From NCBI GenBank assembly GCA_009746045.1, contig RPFO01000819.1:248001-312000 (forward strand): a stretch of DNA of 64,000 nucleotides, written 5' to 3'. The position numbers and the translations under genes are program-made. Shown piece by piece: positions 37,101-49,967 of this stretch. The notes below the pieces were generated by a model. It saw only the letters and a program-made list of their open reading frames with translations, was not told where the DNA came from and made no database searches. This DNA comes from Mesostigma viride (lineage: Eukaryota > Streptophyta > Mesostigmatophyceae > Mesostigmatales > Mesostigmataceae). The first letter of the stretch is position 1. Every line of letters starts with the position of its first letter.

Positions 37101-40100
37101 TCCAGCATGGACATGGCAAGGAGCGGCCGCTTGATCAGCAGCCAGGGAAGCCAGTAGGCGGCGGGTGCATGGACAGCCGTCGCTGATGCTGTGGTGTGCT
37201 GGCGGCCCAGCGAGTGACGGGTGCCAGCGTGGCGCAGAACGTACTCCAGGTACACCGAGGCCTGCACACACACAAACGGGACAGGGCATTACGCGGACCG
37301 AAACCATCTCAACTCCGCATAATTAACAGGTGTGTGCAACCTCAGGAGGGGTATCCATGAGATTATCAGCGCAGACGTGGCACCACTATACACTATAGTG
37401 ACCAGGATATCCATGAGACTACCAGCGCAGGCGTGACACCATGAATATCCATACTGCAAGCATTCCTGCCATAAATATGAGTGTACAGAAGAGGTAGAAT
37501 GGATGTCAATCGCCCCCCTGGGATAATGGGTACAGTAGGCCCATGTCAGCTGGCCAGTGGAGCTGGCAAATGCTATGGCATTTAACTTTTCTTTGAAAAA
37601 AGTTGGACAGCACAGAAGGGTGGTCGGGCCAAAGCCAAAGTGATTGGGAATGCTGGTAAAGCATACAGGGCCGTGACACGTGAATTTCACTTGCAGCCAG
37701 ACTTTTTTTCCCAGGAAGCTCTAAAGAATATATTCTGTGAACCTATATAGGATATGATTATATCGCAATATTAAATTTAATGTGGATTTTCAATACAAGT
37801 AAGAAGCACAAACAAGTAGAAACAACATGTAGACAACCAACTCACCACAGGCACCGAAGTTTCCACCGCGAGCGCCCTGGCCAGTCCCTGCACCACCTCG
37901 TCCCACAGCCCCCGCATGCCTGGCAGCCAGCCCAACAGCTGGCGCTGCACCTGGACCAGCCACTCATGCGTGAACCTAGCCACCTCCTCCTCCTCCTCGT
38001 CGTCGTCCCGGCCATGCGGCTCCTGCCGGCCTGGCAAACCATCCCCCGTGGGAGCATCATCACCGCCACAACTGGCCGGCACCGGCTCTCGTGCGCTTGC
38101 CAACCGTGCCGCCTCTGAAGCCACAGCACAGGGTGCCTGTGACAGCAGGGCGTCTGAGGCGGCTTCGGAGCAGCCTTCTGTAGGAGCGGGCGCCAGCAGG
38201 AAGACATTGGCAAAGCACTCACGCGCGTGCCGGCGGACTAAGGGGGAGAGCGAGTAGAGCCGGCAGGTGAGGTGGGAGACGAGCACTGCCATGCCCGAAG
38301 ATGCCGCGGGCTCAGCCTCCACCACCCTGGCCTCTGTGTCATGTTTGCGCTTGCCAGCTACCTTCTTGGCAGTGACGGCGTCCAGGACCTTCAACCCCCG
38401 ACCCTCGAGTACTGTGGCGAATGGCCCCTTCTTCCCCAGATCCCAGGGGTCCCAGGGATGGGCGTGTCGCGTCGCCGCGGCCAGCTGGGCCTGCAGGCAC
38501 GCCCACACAGCGGGCACGAGATGGGCAGAGCATGGGGGTGTGCCATCCCAGAGGATGGTAGGGACGTCCTGACCAATAGATGACCCGTCCTCTGGTCCAC
38601 GGTGCTGACTGCTGTTGCCGGCATGTGGCACGCGCCGCCATCCCTCGAGGTGCAGAAACAGGATCTCGCACTGTGGAGGGGGGCGCCACAAGAGGAACAG
38701 CACACAAAGACATGAACAACAACGCAGGTGGAGAGGGGAATACCAGAAAGATTCGGTGGGGAAGGGTTAGAAGCAATTAGGGTGGGGGGGGCTTTGTGTG
38801 AGAATCAACAGGCGAGGAAGGGGGACATCAGAAGCACCAGGTGGGGAAGGGAACACAAGACGGGGTTCACAACAGGAAACATGGAAAAACATCAGTTGAA
38901 TTAGGGAACACCAGACATGATAGTTGGCGCATGATGGCACACAAACATGTCCAATCACAGAAAGAAAAATCATCCAGACAAATTATGCACCGCAACAATA
39001 TCCAGATGGGGTTAAGAAAGGCAGGCAGTGACCAGGCACCCCGTATCTGGCTAAGGATGCTTATCCAGACGAACTGCCAAGAGGGTCTGTCACGTTAGTC
39101 CATATCTAGTTTCCTGGCTGGCAGTTGTTCTGTCTAGCAACCGCATCGCACAACAAGAGGGCACCTCACGCGGGCAGACCCGCTTGGCACTATTGAGTGC
39201 GCCGCTATAGCACAATGGTGGATAGACTCCAACAACACATAGCGTCGCTATAGAACAAGATCCTACCAGTGGATGAGCGGCTGCCATGGAAAGGCAGAGC
39301 AACCGCTTGCACAAGAGAATGCAATTTACAAACAGCAGCAGCGAGATGCATCGCTCAGGAGCACCCACCAGCCATGGGACAGGGACCCTGCGGAGCACGC
39401 CAGGGTCACGCGGCACCAGCCGGGAGAACCAGGGCCACGCCTGGCACAGGGACTGCAGCCACGCAGGGAGGAGGGGGCAGGGAGCAGGTGCGCAAGAATG
39501 CATTGATAATGTTAGCAGTATCGATTGTTTTGAAGTTTATTCTCTTCGCACATGAACGGAACCCATGAGTCAACTGTCCATGAATGCAAAACAACACACC
39601 ATGGATACATCATAGAGCAATCAACCAAGGGTGGTCAAGTATGCTGAGTTGCAAGGCATGCAAGTCCACTCCCTATCACTGAGACAGCCCATCTGGTCAT
39701 TACCTTAGGGACATGGGCAGGGCAGCCCCCGCCAGAGCCATTTGCCCCCAGTTCCAAGTTCGAGACATTGGATCCGATGAGTTCATACCCTAACCAGGAT
39801 GCTTGCTCACACACAGTGGGCAGCCCGGGCCCAAATATTCTTGGAGACCTACAACGACCTTCATGGAAAGTGCAACACTAGAACAGTAACCGTATTGGAT
39901 GGACACATAACAGCATTGGTTCCAAAACAGCATGGCCACTGCAAGCATGCATACCAACTGCCAGGTACGAGCACGCTGCCTACTGCATGGCAGAGCTTGA
40001 GCGCATGCAGTGCTCTATAACACAATACTCCTTATGACGCTGCCCTTAATACACAGCAACAGGCAACCCTGCAACAGGGCCTGTAACAGCAGCGCACACC

Positions 40101-43100
40101 TACGCAACACGTACCTGTTTGGTGGTCAACTCGACAAACAGGTCCGGCTCCGCCACATCCCTCAGCATCTTGCCCAGCCCAAACTCGGCATCCAGCGCCT
40201 CGATCTGCCGCAGGACGTCCTCTGGTGGCATCCTGGCCGGGCCACGGGGGTCCAGCACCATCAAGCGGCTCGCCAGAGCCTCCCTCCACGACAATGCTGC
40301 AACATCAGCCGTGACAGTTGATGCCGACGTTGCAGATGGCACAGAGGGCGCAGCGTCCGCCATGAGATTATCATCATGAGGATGCGTCCCGGCTGGCCCA
40401 GTGGATCCGTCTCCATCCTCCATGGCGACATCTATATGCTGAGTACTGGCATCCACCGCAGCCACCGACCCACGTGCCTGCTCGAGCGGTGCAGGCCCCT
40501 CCCTTGCCGCGCCCCTGGAGGCGAAGGAGGACAGAGCTGCCAAAGGATCGGCCAAAGGAGCCGCGGAAAGTGCCCGGGATACAACTTCCCGATCTGCTGC
40601 CTCTGCAGCTAATTCTTGCCTCCGCCACGGTTCCCGCCCTGGTAGTAAACCCCCTGTGCCACCGCCCAGTAGCAGCCGTCCCATTCCATTTCCCGGCGCA
40701 GCACTGCTCTCCGCTGCTGCAACGGTCGTTTCGGATGTCGCTGCGGGTGTAATGGTTCCAGGGGCTGCGGGCGCGCCAGCATAATATGCCTCTGTGCTTC
40801 CCGTCAGCAGCATCTCCATGAGCACCCGCAGCGTGGGCAGCTGCCGCCACGCCACCTGTCCCAGCGTGACCGGGTTGAGAACACACAGGCACAGCAGCAC
40901 CTCCAACGACGCCCAATAGCTGTCCTTGAGGGCCAGCGGCAGGGTGGGGGGTGGTCCGGGGCTGGGGCCGTTCCCACCCACCACCCCTCGTTCCTCTCTG
41001 TTTTCTCTGTTTTCCCCTCCTCCTCCTCTTCCCCCTCTCCCCTCCTTCCCCCCCCCCCCCTCCTCCTCCTCCTCCTCCTCCTCCTCCTCCTCCTCCTCCT
41101 CCTCCTCCTCCTCCTCCTCCTCCTCCTCCTCCTCCTCCTCCTCCTCCTCCTCCTCCTCCTCCTCCTCCTCCTCCTCCTCCTCCTCCTGCTGCTGCTGCTG
41201 CTGCTGCTGCTCCCCCTCCTGCCCCTGCCTCTCCTCCCCCTCTTTCCCGTCCTCCTTCCCCGCCTCTCACTTGCCCGCCACTGGCCGCCGCCACGTTTGT
41301 TGCGGCGGGCAGCACATACACGCAGAGCTTCATGATGCCCTCCAGCAGTTGCGGGTTTTGCACGCCGAGCGCTGGGTGGTGGGCCGCCTGTGACAATCTC
41401 CCTTGGCCACTCGTGATTCCTTGGCCACGAGGGTGGCCACCTTGCTCCCCACGCGGATGATGATGACCGACATGTTCACCAATGGATGACCCCCCTGCTG
41501 CTTCGCCGCGGGACGCTGCAGCACCCGCCACATGCTTTGCCGTGCTGGCATCTGTGTGTGCTTGCTGCCCATGAGCTTGTTGCCCAAGTGGTTGAGGGCC
41601 ATGCGGCTGTGGCCCATGTGGTTGCTGCGACTGTGCCATCAACATTGTTGTTGTCGCGGCGGTCATCGTCGCGTTTGCATTCATTGCCACCGACCGCCGT
41701 GCGTGGAAGCGTTCGAGGGCGAGCGCGCGGCGCAGCAGGCGGCGAATGATGTCCAATGCCGTGACAGACTGCAGCCGCGATGCCGTGAGGCCCATCAGCA
41801 CCAGGCGGGTCAGCAGCTCCTCGTGGATCGGCACCTGTTTCATCCCATTATCACGCACATGCATGCATGTACATATATATATTAAAAAATATAATTACTT
41901 ACAGCAGAGTAAAGGCACCCACGTAAAAATAAATAAATACTACTAAATAAATAAATATATATATATATAGGGAGAGAGAGGATGTTACTGACACGGGTGT
42001 GGAAAAAGAAGCCCAGAGCTCCACATGGATTGACACCTGGCCATGCGTGTCCATGCATGTGGCTGTACCCAAATACATGGCAAGTCAGTATGGGCACTCC
42101 CCTTGTCCCATATGAGCATGTGTTGAACGGAAGTGTCCATGGGAGGATGTTGGCCATGCACAAGGGTGCACACAAGGGGGGCTAATCAATTTTCGCTAAG
42201 ATACATCAGGCCAGCACATGTTATTCACCAGCGTCTGCAACACAAAACTTCAAGGCACGGACCATTTCAATACGAGAGCTTTTTGAGGATTGTGCATGGA
42301 GGAGGAGGAGGAGGAGGAGGAGGAGGAGGAGGAGGAGGAGGAGGAGGAGGAGGAGGAGGAGGAGGAGGAGGAGGAGGAGGAGGAGGAGGAGGAGGAGGAG
42401 GAGGAGGAGGAGGAGGAGGAGGAGGAGGAGGAGGAGGAGGAGGAGGAGGAGGAGGAGGAGGAGGAGGAGGAGGAGGAGGAGCAGGAGGAGGAGGAGGAGG
42501 AGCAGGAGGAGGAGGTGCCCCACTCACTTTGCGTTTGCAGAACCGTCCAGCACACCATACGATGTGAATACGCACAAGGTCTTGCCCATCCGTGCAACGA
42601 TCCAAGCACAGCACAGCACAGTTACAGCACTAATCGTCATGGTACTGATCACTTCACCCAAGAGGGGTGCCACCCACCAGCTGCTGCAGCACCGTGGCCG
42701 CCAGCCCGGACTCCTCCTTAGTCCATGTGGGTGTCAGCAACAACTCCGACCCGTCAGCGCCTCTCCTGCCATCTGCAGGGCCTGGGGCATCGCCAGCTCG
42801 TGCCATGCTGCCGACAGAAACAGCTCCAGCAGCAGCAGCAGCAGCAGCAGCGGCGGCGGCGGCGGCAGCGGCAGCGGTGGTGGCGGCGGCACCAGGGGCA
42901 GCCCCGACCGGCACTCCAGTTGTGCCTGTGCCGCTGCCAGCCTGTGCAAAAGGCAAACCGCTTGTGCCTGCAGCACTTCCAGTCACAGGAGCAACCTCCC
43001 CCACCGCAAATGCCGATGCTGCTCTTTTCTCCCATTCCCGTCCTGGCAATGCCGCCGTGGCACCATCCCCACCTGAAGTTGCAGGGCTCTCGTCCGCAGG

Positions 43101-46100
43101 CCTGCTGGGAAAGGGATGGGGATGCCCCGCGCCGGATGCTGGTGGCGGCAGTGGTGGCTGCTCCAGAAACAGCAGCGAATAGACCCAGCGGGAGAAGTGA
43201 GCCGGCGTGACGTCTGGCAGTGACGGGTGGACGACCGCGTGGAGCCACGCTAATGCTTCCGCCTGCACGCTGGCTACTTGCACACACAGGTGGAGGAGGG
43301 AGTTCACGAGGGCGCTCCCCGCGGCTGCGGCACCAATAGAGTCGTCATCACCCCATCCTGTTCCACCCACCCCCGCTGCAGCACCCCCAGCCGTGGCGGT
43401 GCTTCCTAGATTACCGCTGGATAGTGAGCGGGTCAGAGATGCGCCTGCGCTGGGACCAGCAGCGCCGCCCGCACCTGCAGGGGGCTTCCCAGGGCGCCGC
43501 ACCGCTAGCTTCCCTTTCATCCCACCCAGTGCGGCCTGTGCTCCGGACCCTGACTCTGCATGGCTGGGGAGGATGCCCGCAGCCCCCTGTGCTGAAGGTT
43601 GGCCAGCGGCGGTGCTGCCTGCTAAGCCACCATTCGGGGCCAACAAGGCAGCAAGGTCAACACCTGCTGTCGCGGGGCCCACAGCCATGACCAGCCAGAG
43701 ACACAGCACATTCACCATCGTGAGGGCCCACTTCTCGCCCAGCACGGGCCCCTCGCTGGCGCCACCTGGAAGTGAGGATGGTGCTGGGGAGGTGCCAGCT
43801 GGCAGTACCGTGTCGGGCAGCTTGTTGGAGAGCAGGCTGCGGGCGACTGCGACCGGGTTCAAAAACTCCCCGCAGCTTCTCATGAGCCTGAGAACGAGGG
43901 CGCGGGGGCCAAGGGCAACGGTGGCATGGAAATGCGAAGAAGCATCGTGGGCGAATACCATCGTGCAAATAAGCATGTGTTTAAGCATGTGTTTTGTGCA
44001 CATTGCAGTGGGTCAGTTGTGAGCTGTGGCAGTGAGATGTGCGTGACTCGGTACACACATTGGTGGCTAAAGCGACCATGGCACCAAGCCATCAGCCTGC
44101 AAACCAGCGCCGTGGGCAATACTGTATTGGCCTGGGTGAAAACTTGGCAAGAAAAAAAGACGGTCCAGGGGCTTGCTGCAGGTAACACGATCAGGGGAAG
44201 TTTTCTGCTGTACACCGACAGCATCTGCTCTCGAGAGTCGGGACTCACCGTAGCTTATCAGTTGCTTAACGGTAACGCGTAGCACGTGGGTCAATAGTCC
44301 GTGAAACATGAGCCATGGAACGTAGCGCAGATTTTTACAGCGACATGAAGCACAATCAGCTTTGACAAAAGCCATCGAAAAGCACCCTACCTTAACTTGC
44401 CGGATGGTAGGCATACCCTGGCAACTAAAGCACCAGAAGAGAAAGCATCCACACTGACCATAAAAGCCCAAGCAGCATCCTCCGACACAGCAACGAATCA
44501 TTTCCGAAACTGCCTATCTCCAAAGCTGCCCATGTCCAAAACTGCCCATCGCCAAAACGGTCTATCTCCAAAGCTGCCTATCTCGGAAACTTCTACTTCT
44601 GATTATTGGGTGGATAAGAAATGGGTCCACACACCTACGGGAGAGGTCCAGCAGATGTGGCGCAAACTCTTTCAACGCCGCAAATTCCTGCGGGGACAAG
44701 CAGAGGCATTGAAAGACCAACTCTCAGGCGAGCATGTCAGTCCGCCAGCAGTGTACAGCGTGGTCAGCACTGGACCATGCGGCGGAAGGTGGCAGCAAGC
44801 TCATGGAGCATGGCAACACATTCCTAGCTGGAAGCAAGTATTGCATCCATGGTGGACCTTGGCAATAAGCTGCTAGCTACAGGCTTCCCATCCATGGTGT
44901 CGAAGATCCAGTGAGATAGTGTGATGCTGCGCAAGGAGCTAGTGACAGCTGGTGGTAGACATTACCTATTGGCAACGCACGATTCCCTATCGCCAGGTCC
45001 ACACAATTTCCCGAGAAATCTCCGCATCTGACAACCGACTGCCAGAAACACGATATCCACAACAAGGATATCCGCGTTTGAAAGGAAGACACCCAAGGAG
45101 GCTTGCTGTCTTTGATATAGTCAGCTTGTGATACGCTAGCTGAGGTAAACCAGGCATCCGCTGCCAAGTTATTGCTTGAAACAAGAACGTGTGTAAGGAA
45201 TTATAAAATAAAATCTCACCCCATTCCAGTAGCCTGCACTGTCCCCTGCTATCCGGCAGTGCCCCCCTCATCGCACTGGACAGGCCACCATGGAAATATA
45301 TGAGCCCCTGTTGCTGTGTGCTATCCACACCAACCCTCGTTGTGATAAAGAGAGGGACGCCATCGCCCGTGCAAAAGCACGTCCTCCTGCTAGCGTCACC
45401 CAAAAGGCTCCACCAAACATGGCAGCACCCCTTATACTGTCGCATCCCTCTGCCTACCCATCTGGTCCACCTGAACACCAAACTTGTCCCGGCCTAGGTA
45501 ATGAACCACTAGATGGTATGCATCATGTACAATTCCATAACGACACTATGGACCAGGAGCACACGGCAGTATGTGAGAGGAACAGGAACAGCGGGACAAG
45601 CGTAGTAATGGGCAGGCAGCGTGCCCAACATCAAGGAGCGTGCCCAACATGGCGAAATACTAGTAGGAAAATCAGGAATAGGAAAGTACAAGAGGGGCAG
45701 GAGACAGCAGGCGGAGCAGTAAGGCAGTGTGCCCACCTGCAGGGCACTGCCCAGCTCCTCCTCACAGCTCCCTCCCATGGCCTGCACCACCGTGGCCAGG
45801 CACCGCAGGTTGTGCGCGCCACGGTTGCCCCCCCCGCCCATCTCCGCCCTCAGGAAAGTGTGCAGTGCCGCGCGGCCATACTCAGGGCGCGTCGTGACGA
45901 TGGCAGTAATGATCTCGGTGAACAGGGTAGCCCGCAGTGGCTTGAGCCGCATGGTCAGCAGGTTTGCCACAGTGAGGAAGTCGTCTTCAGAGACGCCAGA
46001 GTTAGCAGCGATGAGGCGGTGGAGGAGGGACTTTGCGGGGCGAAATACCGTGGTCCCGTTGAGCCAGGGTTCCAGCAGGGTGGAGATGATGACACGGGCT

Positions 46101-48918
46101 TCGGGGTACGCGGTGCCGAGCGACAGAAACCTGCAAGAATGCGTCAACGGGGGACCATGGCCCGTGGGTAGGGCGTTGATGCTCAGTAACTTCACCAGCC
46201 TGTCTATTTACCCAGTAACCTCAGCAGCGCGCCTAACTAAACCAGAAACTTCACCGACGCGTGTTTTTAACCAGTAAACTTCACCAGCGTTGGGCAGCGC
46301 ACCTATGTAGCCAGTGATTTCACCAGCGCATCTTTTTAACCAATGGGCAGAGTGGGCACGAGTCCACTTAACTGATTACTTTTGTTGAACGCATGACAGC
46401 ATTGAGAGGTTGGCCAGCGAGAAACGATGAGTTAACAGGGCAACCTCAAGGGCAGCGTGGATTAGACCATGGATGCGCAATGGTTTGTTAGGCACACCAT
46501 ACCCCGTCGCTCACTTGGTCAACGCCTCAAGCCCACCACGCACTGGATCCACACCCCAACTCCTTCACGCACTTTATCCAAGCCCCAACCCCTTCACTCA
46601 CTGGATTTACGCCCCAGCCCCTCCACTCACTTGACCCAAGCGTGCGGGTTCTCCTTTGCGATCGGGGAGCCCACATATCCCCGCACCAGGCACATGTACA
46701 GCGACCGCACTTGCTCCCTCGTCACCGCGTCCCACAGGGTGGTCCCCTCCCCCAGGGACATAGGCACCTCCCTCAGAAGCTCATCCCTGGCAGCTCGTCC
46801 TCTTGTAACACCTGTCGGCGTCACGGCGCGGCCTTCCCCCTCATTGGATGCCATCACAGCATCAAGCGACGATATTGGTGCCTGCTTTGCGTGGCCGGTG
46901 ACAAGAACAACGTTCGATGGCACTGCTGTACCAACATGGAGTCCGCGCTGGGAGCCAGGGCGCTCTTGCCCCCCAACGTTGGTCGGCCTGTCATCTCCCT
47001 CTTGCCCTGCTGCTGCCAGCCTGTCAACCGCGGAGCATCGCGTATCATCCCCCGACGAGCTTCCCCCGCCTGCCTGCATGGATACCTCGCCCACCGTGCC
47101 TTGCGTGGGTGGCGACGCTTTGCCCTCTCTCTCATTTCCCTCTGGTGGGGACACGGCATCCTCAAAGACAGCCCGAATGTGGCCCACCAGATCGCGACAG
47201 CTGTCGTGCTCGCACCACTGCCGGCCCCCCACGAGCAGGTCCGACCAGTAGGCCACTACCAGGTCCAGCGGCCAGGGACCGCCCTGGGTGGCCAGTGCCC
47301 GCTCCATCGCCGCTGCCGCTGTCAGAATAACCTTCGATACAGCAGGGGAGATGCTGGCGCCGTCACCCGCAAAGACGGCGTGTCGGGGGGCAGTAGAAGC
47401 AGCAGAGGCTGGTGACGATGGCATAGACGGCGGCGCTGCCATGAAGGCATGGGAGGGGGAGTCGGAGCGGCGGGGGGAGGGTGTGCGGCCACCGACAGGC
47501 TCCGGTGCCGGCCGCCCCCCTGCCTGCCAGATCATGCTGCCACCCGTTCGCAGGAGTGACAGCAGGAGGTGCTGCACGCGCGGCAGCAGGAATAAGTCCG
47601 GCGCCCGGCGGGACAGATCCCCCATGGCCCGTACTGCGGCGGCCGCCGATGCGGCGGGTGAGGGTGTGGCGGCACCGGGAGGGGATGCGTTGGAGACCTG
47701 TGAGTGCGCGATGTTGGAGGCATGAGTGGGATGGGATGGGACCGGGGTGGTGGATGCGGATGAGCTGACCGTGGTGGACATGCCGCCAGCGGGGCCGCTA
47801 GCGCATGCGTCCGTGACAAGCCTCAGCAGCAACTCCTCTGCCAACCCCAAGTCTTTGCCCGCGTGTGCCAGCAGTGTTGCCTGGATCATGTCGGGGGCAA
47901 CCCATCCTCCTGCTATGGATGGCCCCTCCATGGGTCCATGGCTTGATTCTGGCCGCTGTCCCCACTGTGGCCCTTGTGCTGATTCTGGCCACTGCTGCCC
48001 CTGTGCGCCATGGCGAGGGGCGCCTTCTGGGGACCGATGAGGCCGGGTAGGGTCCCTGATCACGAACTCGCTTGCTGCGTCCTCGTGCAGTTTTCCCATG
48101 TGGCTACTGGCATCTCTCACCTCGGCGCCCTGGCTGGGGTGAGGAATTGCCTCACCTGGCAGGGCGCCCTGCGAAGCAGCGGCTGAAAGGCTGTCACGGG
48201 CACCGAGCTGGTTGAGGTCCATAGCTGTCGGCTGCCTCCTGGCGCCGCGCGGACCGGCCGAGGGGGATGCACCCGACGTGGTGGCAGCATCGTCAGGGCG
48301 CGGGAGTCCCGCGTCGTCCTCGGAGTCCTCGGGTACTCGTTTGACACGGCGGAGGGGGTCCAGTAGAGGCTGTCGCTTGCTATTCTTAGCCCTTCCCAAG
48401 GCAGTTAGAGGCTGGCTACCAGGGCCAGCGTCAGCTTCGTCGTCCCGTCCTCTGACACGCTTGCCGGGCTGCCCAGTAGGCTGGGCTGAATCCAGCTCGG
48501 TCCTCTGCGCGGTGGATACGGCCACATAGAAAGACACGATTGCCAACGTATAATGGTCCTGTAAACAATGTAAGGCTTCCGTCAAAAGAAACCCTACAAC
48601 CGATTGATAAAAAAGAAACCCTACAACCATCTGATAAACGATGACGACTGACGAGCCAATGAACAAGTGCATGTGGTGGCAAAAGCAGCTTAGGCTTTCG
48701 CACATAACCCGCATGTACGGCAAAAAGATAATGAGGGGAAATCAAAGCATTCTGTTAGCTTATAGATGTATAGAAACTAACCTTCATGGCCGACGAGCTG
48801 GGGACGTTACCGGCGTTGCCAAGCAGCTCGACACGCTGGCGCGCAGCAGCTCATCACAGACCTCTGCTGCGCGACGTCCTTCCAATTTTCCTTTGGAAAG
48901 TGAGCATAATTTCCCCAT
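28133..48918 (-). CDS. INTS1: Integrator complex subunit 1 homologue, multi-exon (about 4,200 aa)
   Basis: Exons (minus): 48918-48811, 48558-46631, 46130-45737, [gap], 43887-42678, 41834-41271, 40924-40115, 38670-37846, 37261-35613, 34994-34878, 34154-29274, 28265-28133. All have GT-AG ends; phases agree at every joined junction except around the gap. INTS1-like blocks occur in order: WLNGTTVFRPAKSLLHRLIA and RLKPLRATLFTEII (exon 3); QAEALAWLHAVVHPS and SLLFLEQP (exon 5); LNPVTLGQVAWRQLPTLRVL and LMVLDPRGPARMPPEDVL (exon 7); FTHEWLVQVQRQLLGWLP (exon 8); SSVDYGLVSLGLASLTDDE (exon 9); HVALRHPSALLAQLGLVAV (exon 11); QLLQCLGSADVSIRR (last). INTS1 scaffolds the Integrator complex, which attenuates transcription and processes snRNA 3' ends in the nucleus. 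Human INTS1 has about 2,190 residues; the excess here is low-complexity insertions. The start (48918, or Met at 48936) and the acceptor of exon 7 are uncertain. Confidence 0.82.
29064..29118 (+). repeat. Poly-C tracts in the last INTS1 intron
   Basis: Several C runs (one over 20 nt) separated by ACT/AACT. In the pre-mRNA they are G runs able in principle to form a G-quadruplex. They lie between donor 29274 and acceptor 28265. Confidence 0.85.
41059..41210 (+). repeat. (CCT)n then (CTG)n arrays in INTS1 intron 6
   Basis: A C-run followed by about 128 bp of CCT repeat and eight CTG units. In the INTS1 transcript the main array reads (GGA)n. It lies between donor 41271 and acceptor 40924, so it is intronic if those sites are used. 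Read through, it would give a poly-Gly tract that then falls out of frame with the next conserved block. Confidence 0.85.
42298..42514 (+). repeat. (GGA)n triplet array in INTS1 intron 5
   Basis: About 215 bp of GGA repeat on the plus strand with a few GCA variants at the right end. In the INTS1 transcript it reads (UCC)n. It is complementary to the array at 41059-41186 on the other side of the 564-nt exon. Confidence 0.95.
43888..45736 (-). other. INTS1 intron region with an unresolved junction or missing small exon
   Basis: The upstream exon ends after SALQ in phase 0 (donor CAG-GTGGGC at 45737). The downstream exon appears to start in phase 2 (CTCAG acceptor at 43888). A small intervening exon is therefore expected. 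A candidate is about 44250-44330, where the minus strand reads YVPWLMFHGLLTHVLRVTVK before a GGTGAGT donor, but its phase (1) does not fit as read. Confidence 0.4.
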
Positions 48919-49114
48919 ATCACGTGTCCATTTCATGCCAGGGTTTCTGGATGGGTTCCTAAACACACTCCAGAGCAGCAGAGATGGGCCTACACAAATC
49001 ATGAATTAGAACCGATCCATGCAAATTATTTCACCGATCACCGACGCCGCACGTGAGCAGTGCGTAGGGAGCACGTGATGATGGTTTGCGGTGGCAGCGC
49101 TAGCACTAGGAATT

Positions 49115-49342
49115 ACAGTCATTCACGCCTTAAGTTGGGTTCGAGGTTTTTGAGGGGGGTAACTTAAGGCGTGAACCCACTGAAGGCGTGAATGACTCTA
49201 CTAAATTCTACTATTTTGAACTAAAGATAATTTAACATAGTATTCTGAACTACTATGAACTTAGAATGTCAAAATCCTATTCGACCCAACTTAAGGCGTG
49301 AACACAACTTAAGCCAACCCAACTTAAGGCGTGAATGACTCT
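49115..49342. mobile_element. MITE with 25-bp inverted termini and nested right ends
   Basis: AGTCATTCACGCCTTAAG... (from 49117) is matched by ...CTTAAGGCGTGAATGACT ending at 49340. The flanking TA on both sides suggests a 2-bp target duplication, as in Tc1/mariner-type MITEs. Three further GGCGTGAA motifs lie inside. One complete right end (GGCGTGAATGACTCTA) at 49186-49201 makes 49115-49201 a smaller inverted-repeat unit on its own. Non-coding. It sits between the divergent INTS1 and RRM genes. Confidence 0.75.
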
Positions 49343-49967
49343 ACAGTGAAGCGATGCGTATTTCTGTACGCTGTATTGTGTACACACTACATACGTTTCC
49401 CATTACACAGCATACGCGTAAATACCAACCATACGTCTAGTGGGCACTGGCATAGACCAGGACTGGCATAACGCTAAACGCTTTCGTTCGCTTTACTTTT
49501 GCGAGCGCCGCCAGCAGCTACCACTGTCATGTCAGTTCTGCTCCTGCGCGCGAGGAATGAGGCAACAGACGAATGCGAGACGACTGACGACGGTATCCCA
49601 AATGTGCTGCATGTTGCCGGTTGATCTCACGTTCAGAATTTGCAACTCCGACACTTTTCAGGCCAGTTCGTATTTCCGTAAAATCAGCGAGCAAAGCGTG
49701 GTCATTTTCTGAGGTACCACGTGTGCAGATGCTTTACGTGCGGGCTCACAACTGCTTCTCCTGCTGCCACTTAGCCAGACTTCCGTACCGGCCGAGCAGG
49801 CCTTTTGGGGCGCGGCGCAAAAAATTTGGTAGAAACACCGTTTAGCGCCGCGTTCCTACGCAGATCGGCCGCCAGTCCTCCACCAGCAGGATAAACCAAA
49901 TTGCGACGACGAACGAGTTCCTTTTCTCGTCGTGTACTGTCGCCACTGTCGGATTTTGCTAGGAGCC
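49343..49967 (+). promoter_or_regulatory. 5' flank and likely promoter/5' UTR of the two-RRM gene
   Basis: About 0.6 kb between the MITE and the ATG at 49968, becoming pyrimidine-rich and GC-rich toward the start codon. No TATA box or specific element is recognised, so the role is inferred from position. Confidence 0.4.

Noticed and set aside
40951-41460. Poly-Pro, poly-Ser and poly-Gly ORFs over the CCT array
   Set aside because: Simple-repeat translations; the conserved INTS1 blocks on either side are in different frames, so an intron is the better explanation.
42667-44022. Long plus-strand ORFs (171 and 271 codons) opposite INTS1
   Set aside because: Antisense shadows of a GC-rich coding exon; the minus strand shows conserved INTS1 blocks and matching splice phases.
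44250-44330. INTS1 exon reading WLMFHGLLTHVLRVTVK
   Set aside because: Looks plausible and has a good donor, but its phase does not match the neighbouring exons, so it is not included in the gene model.
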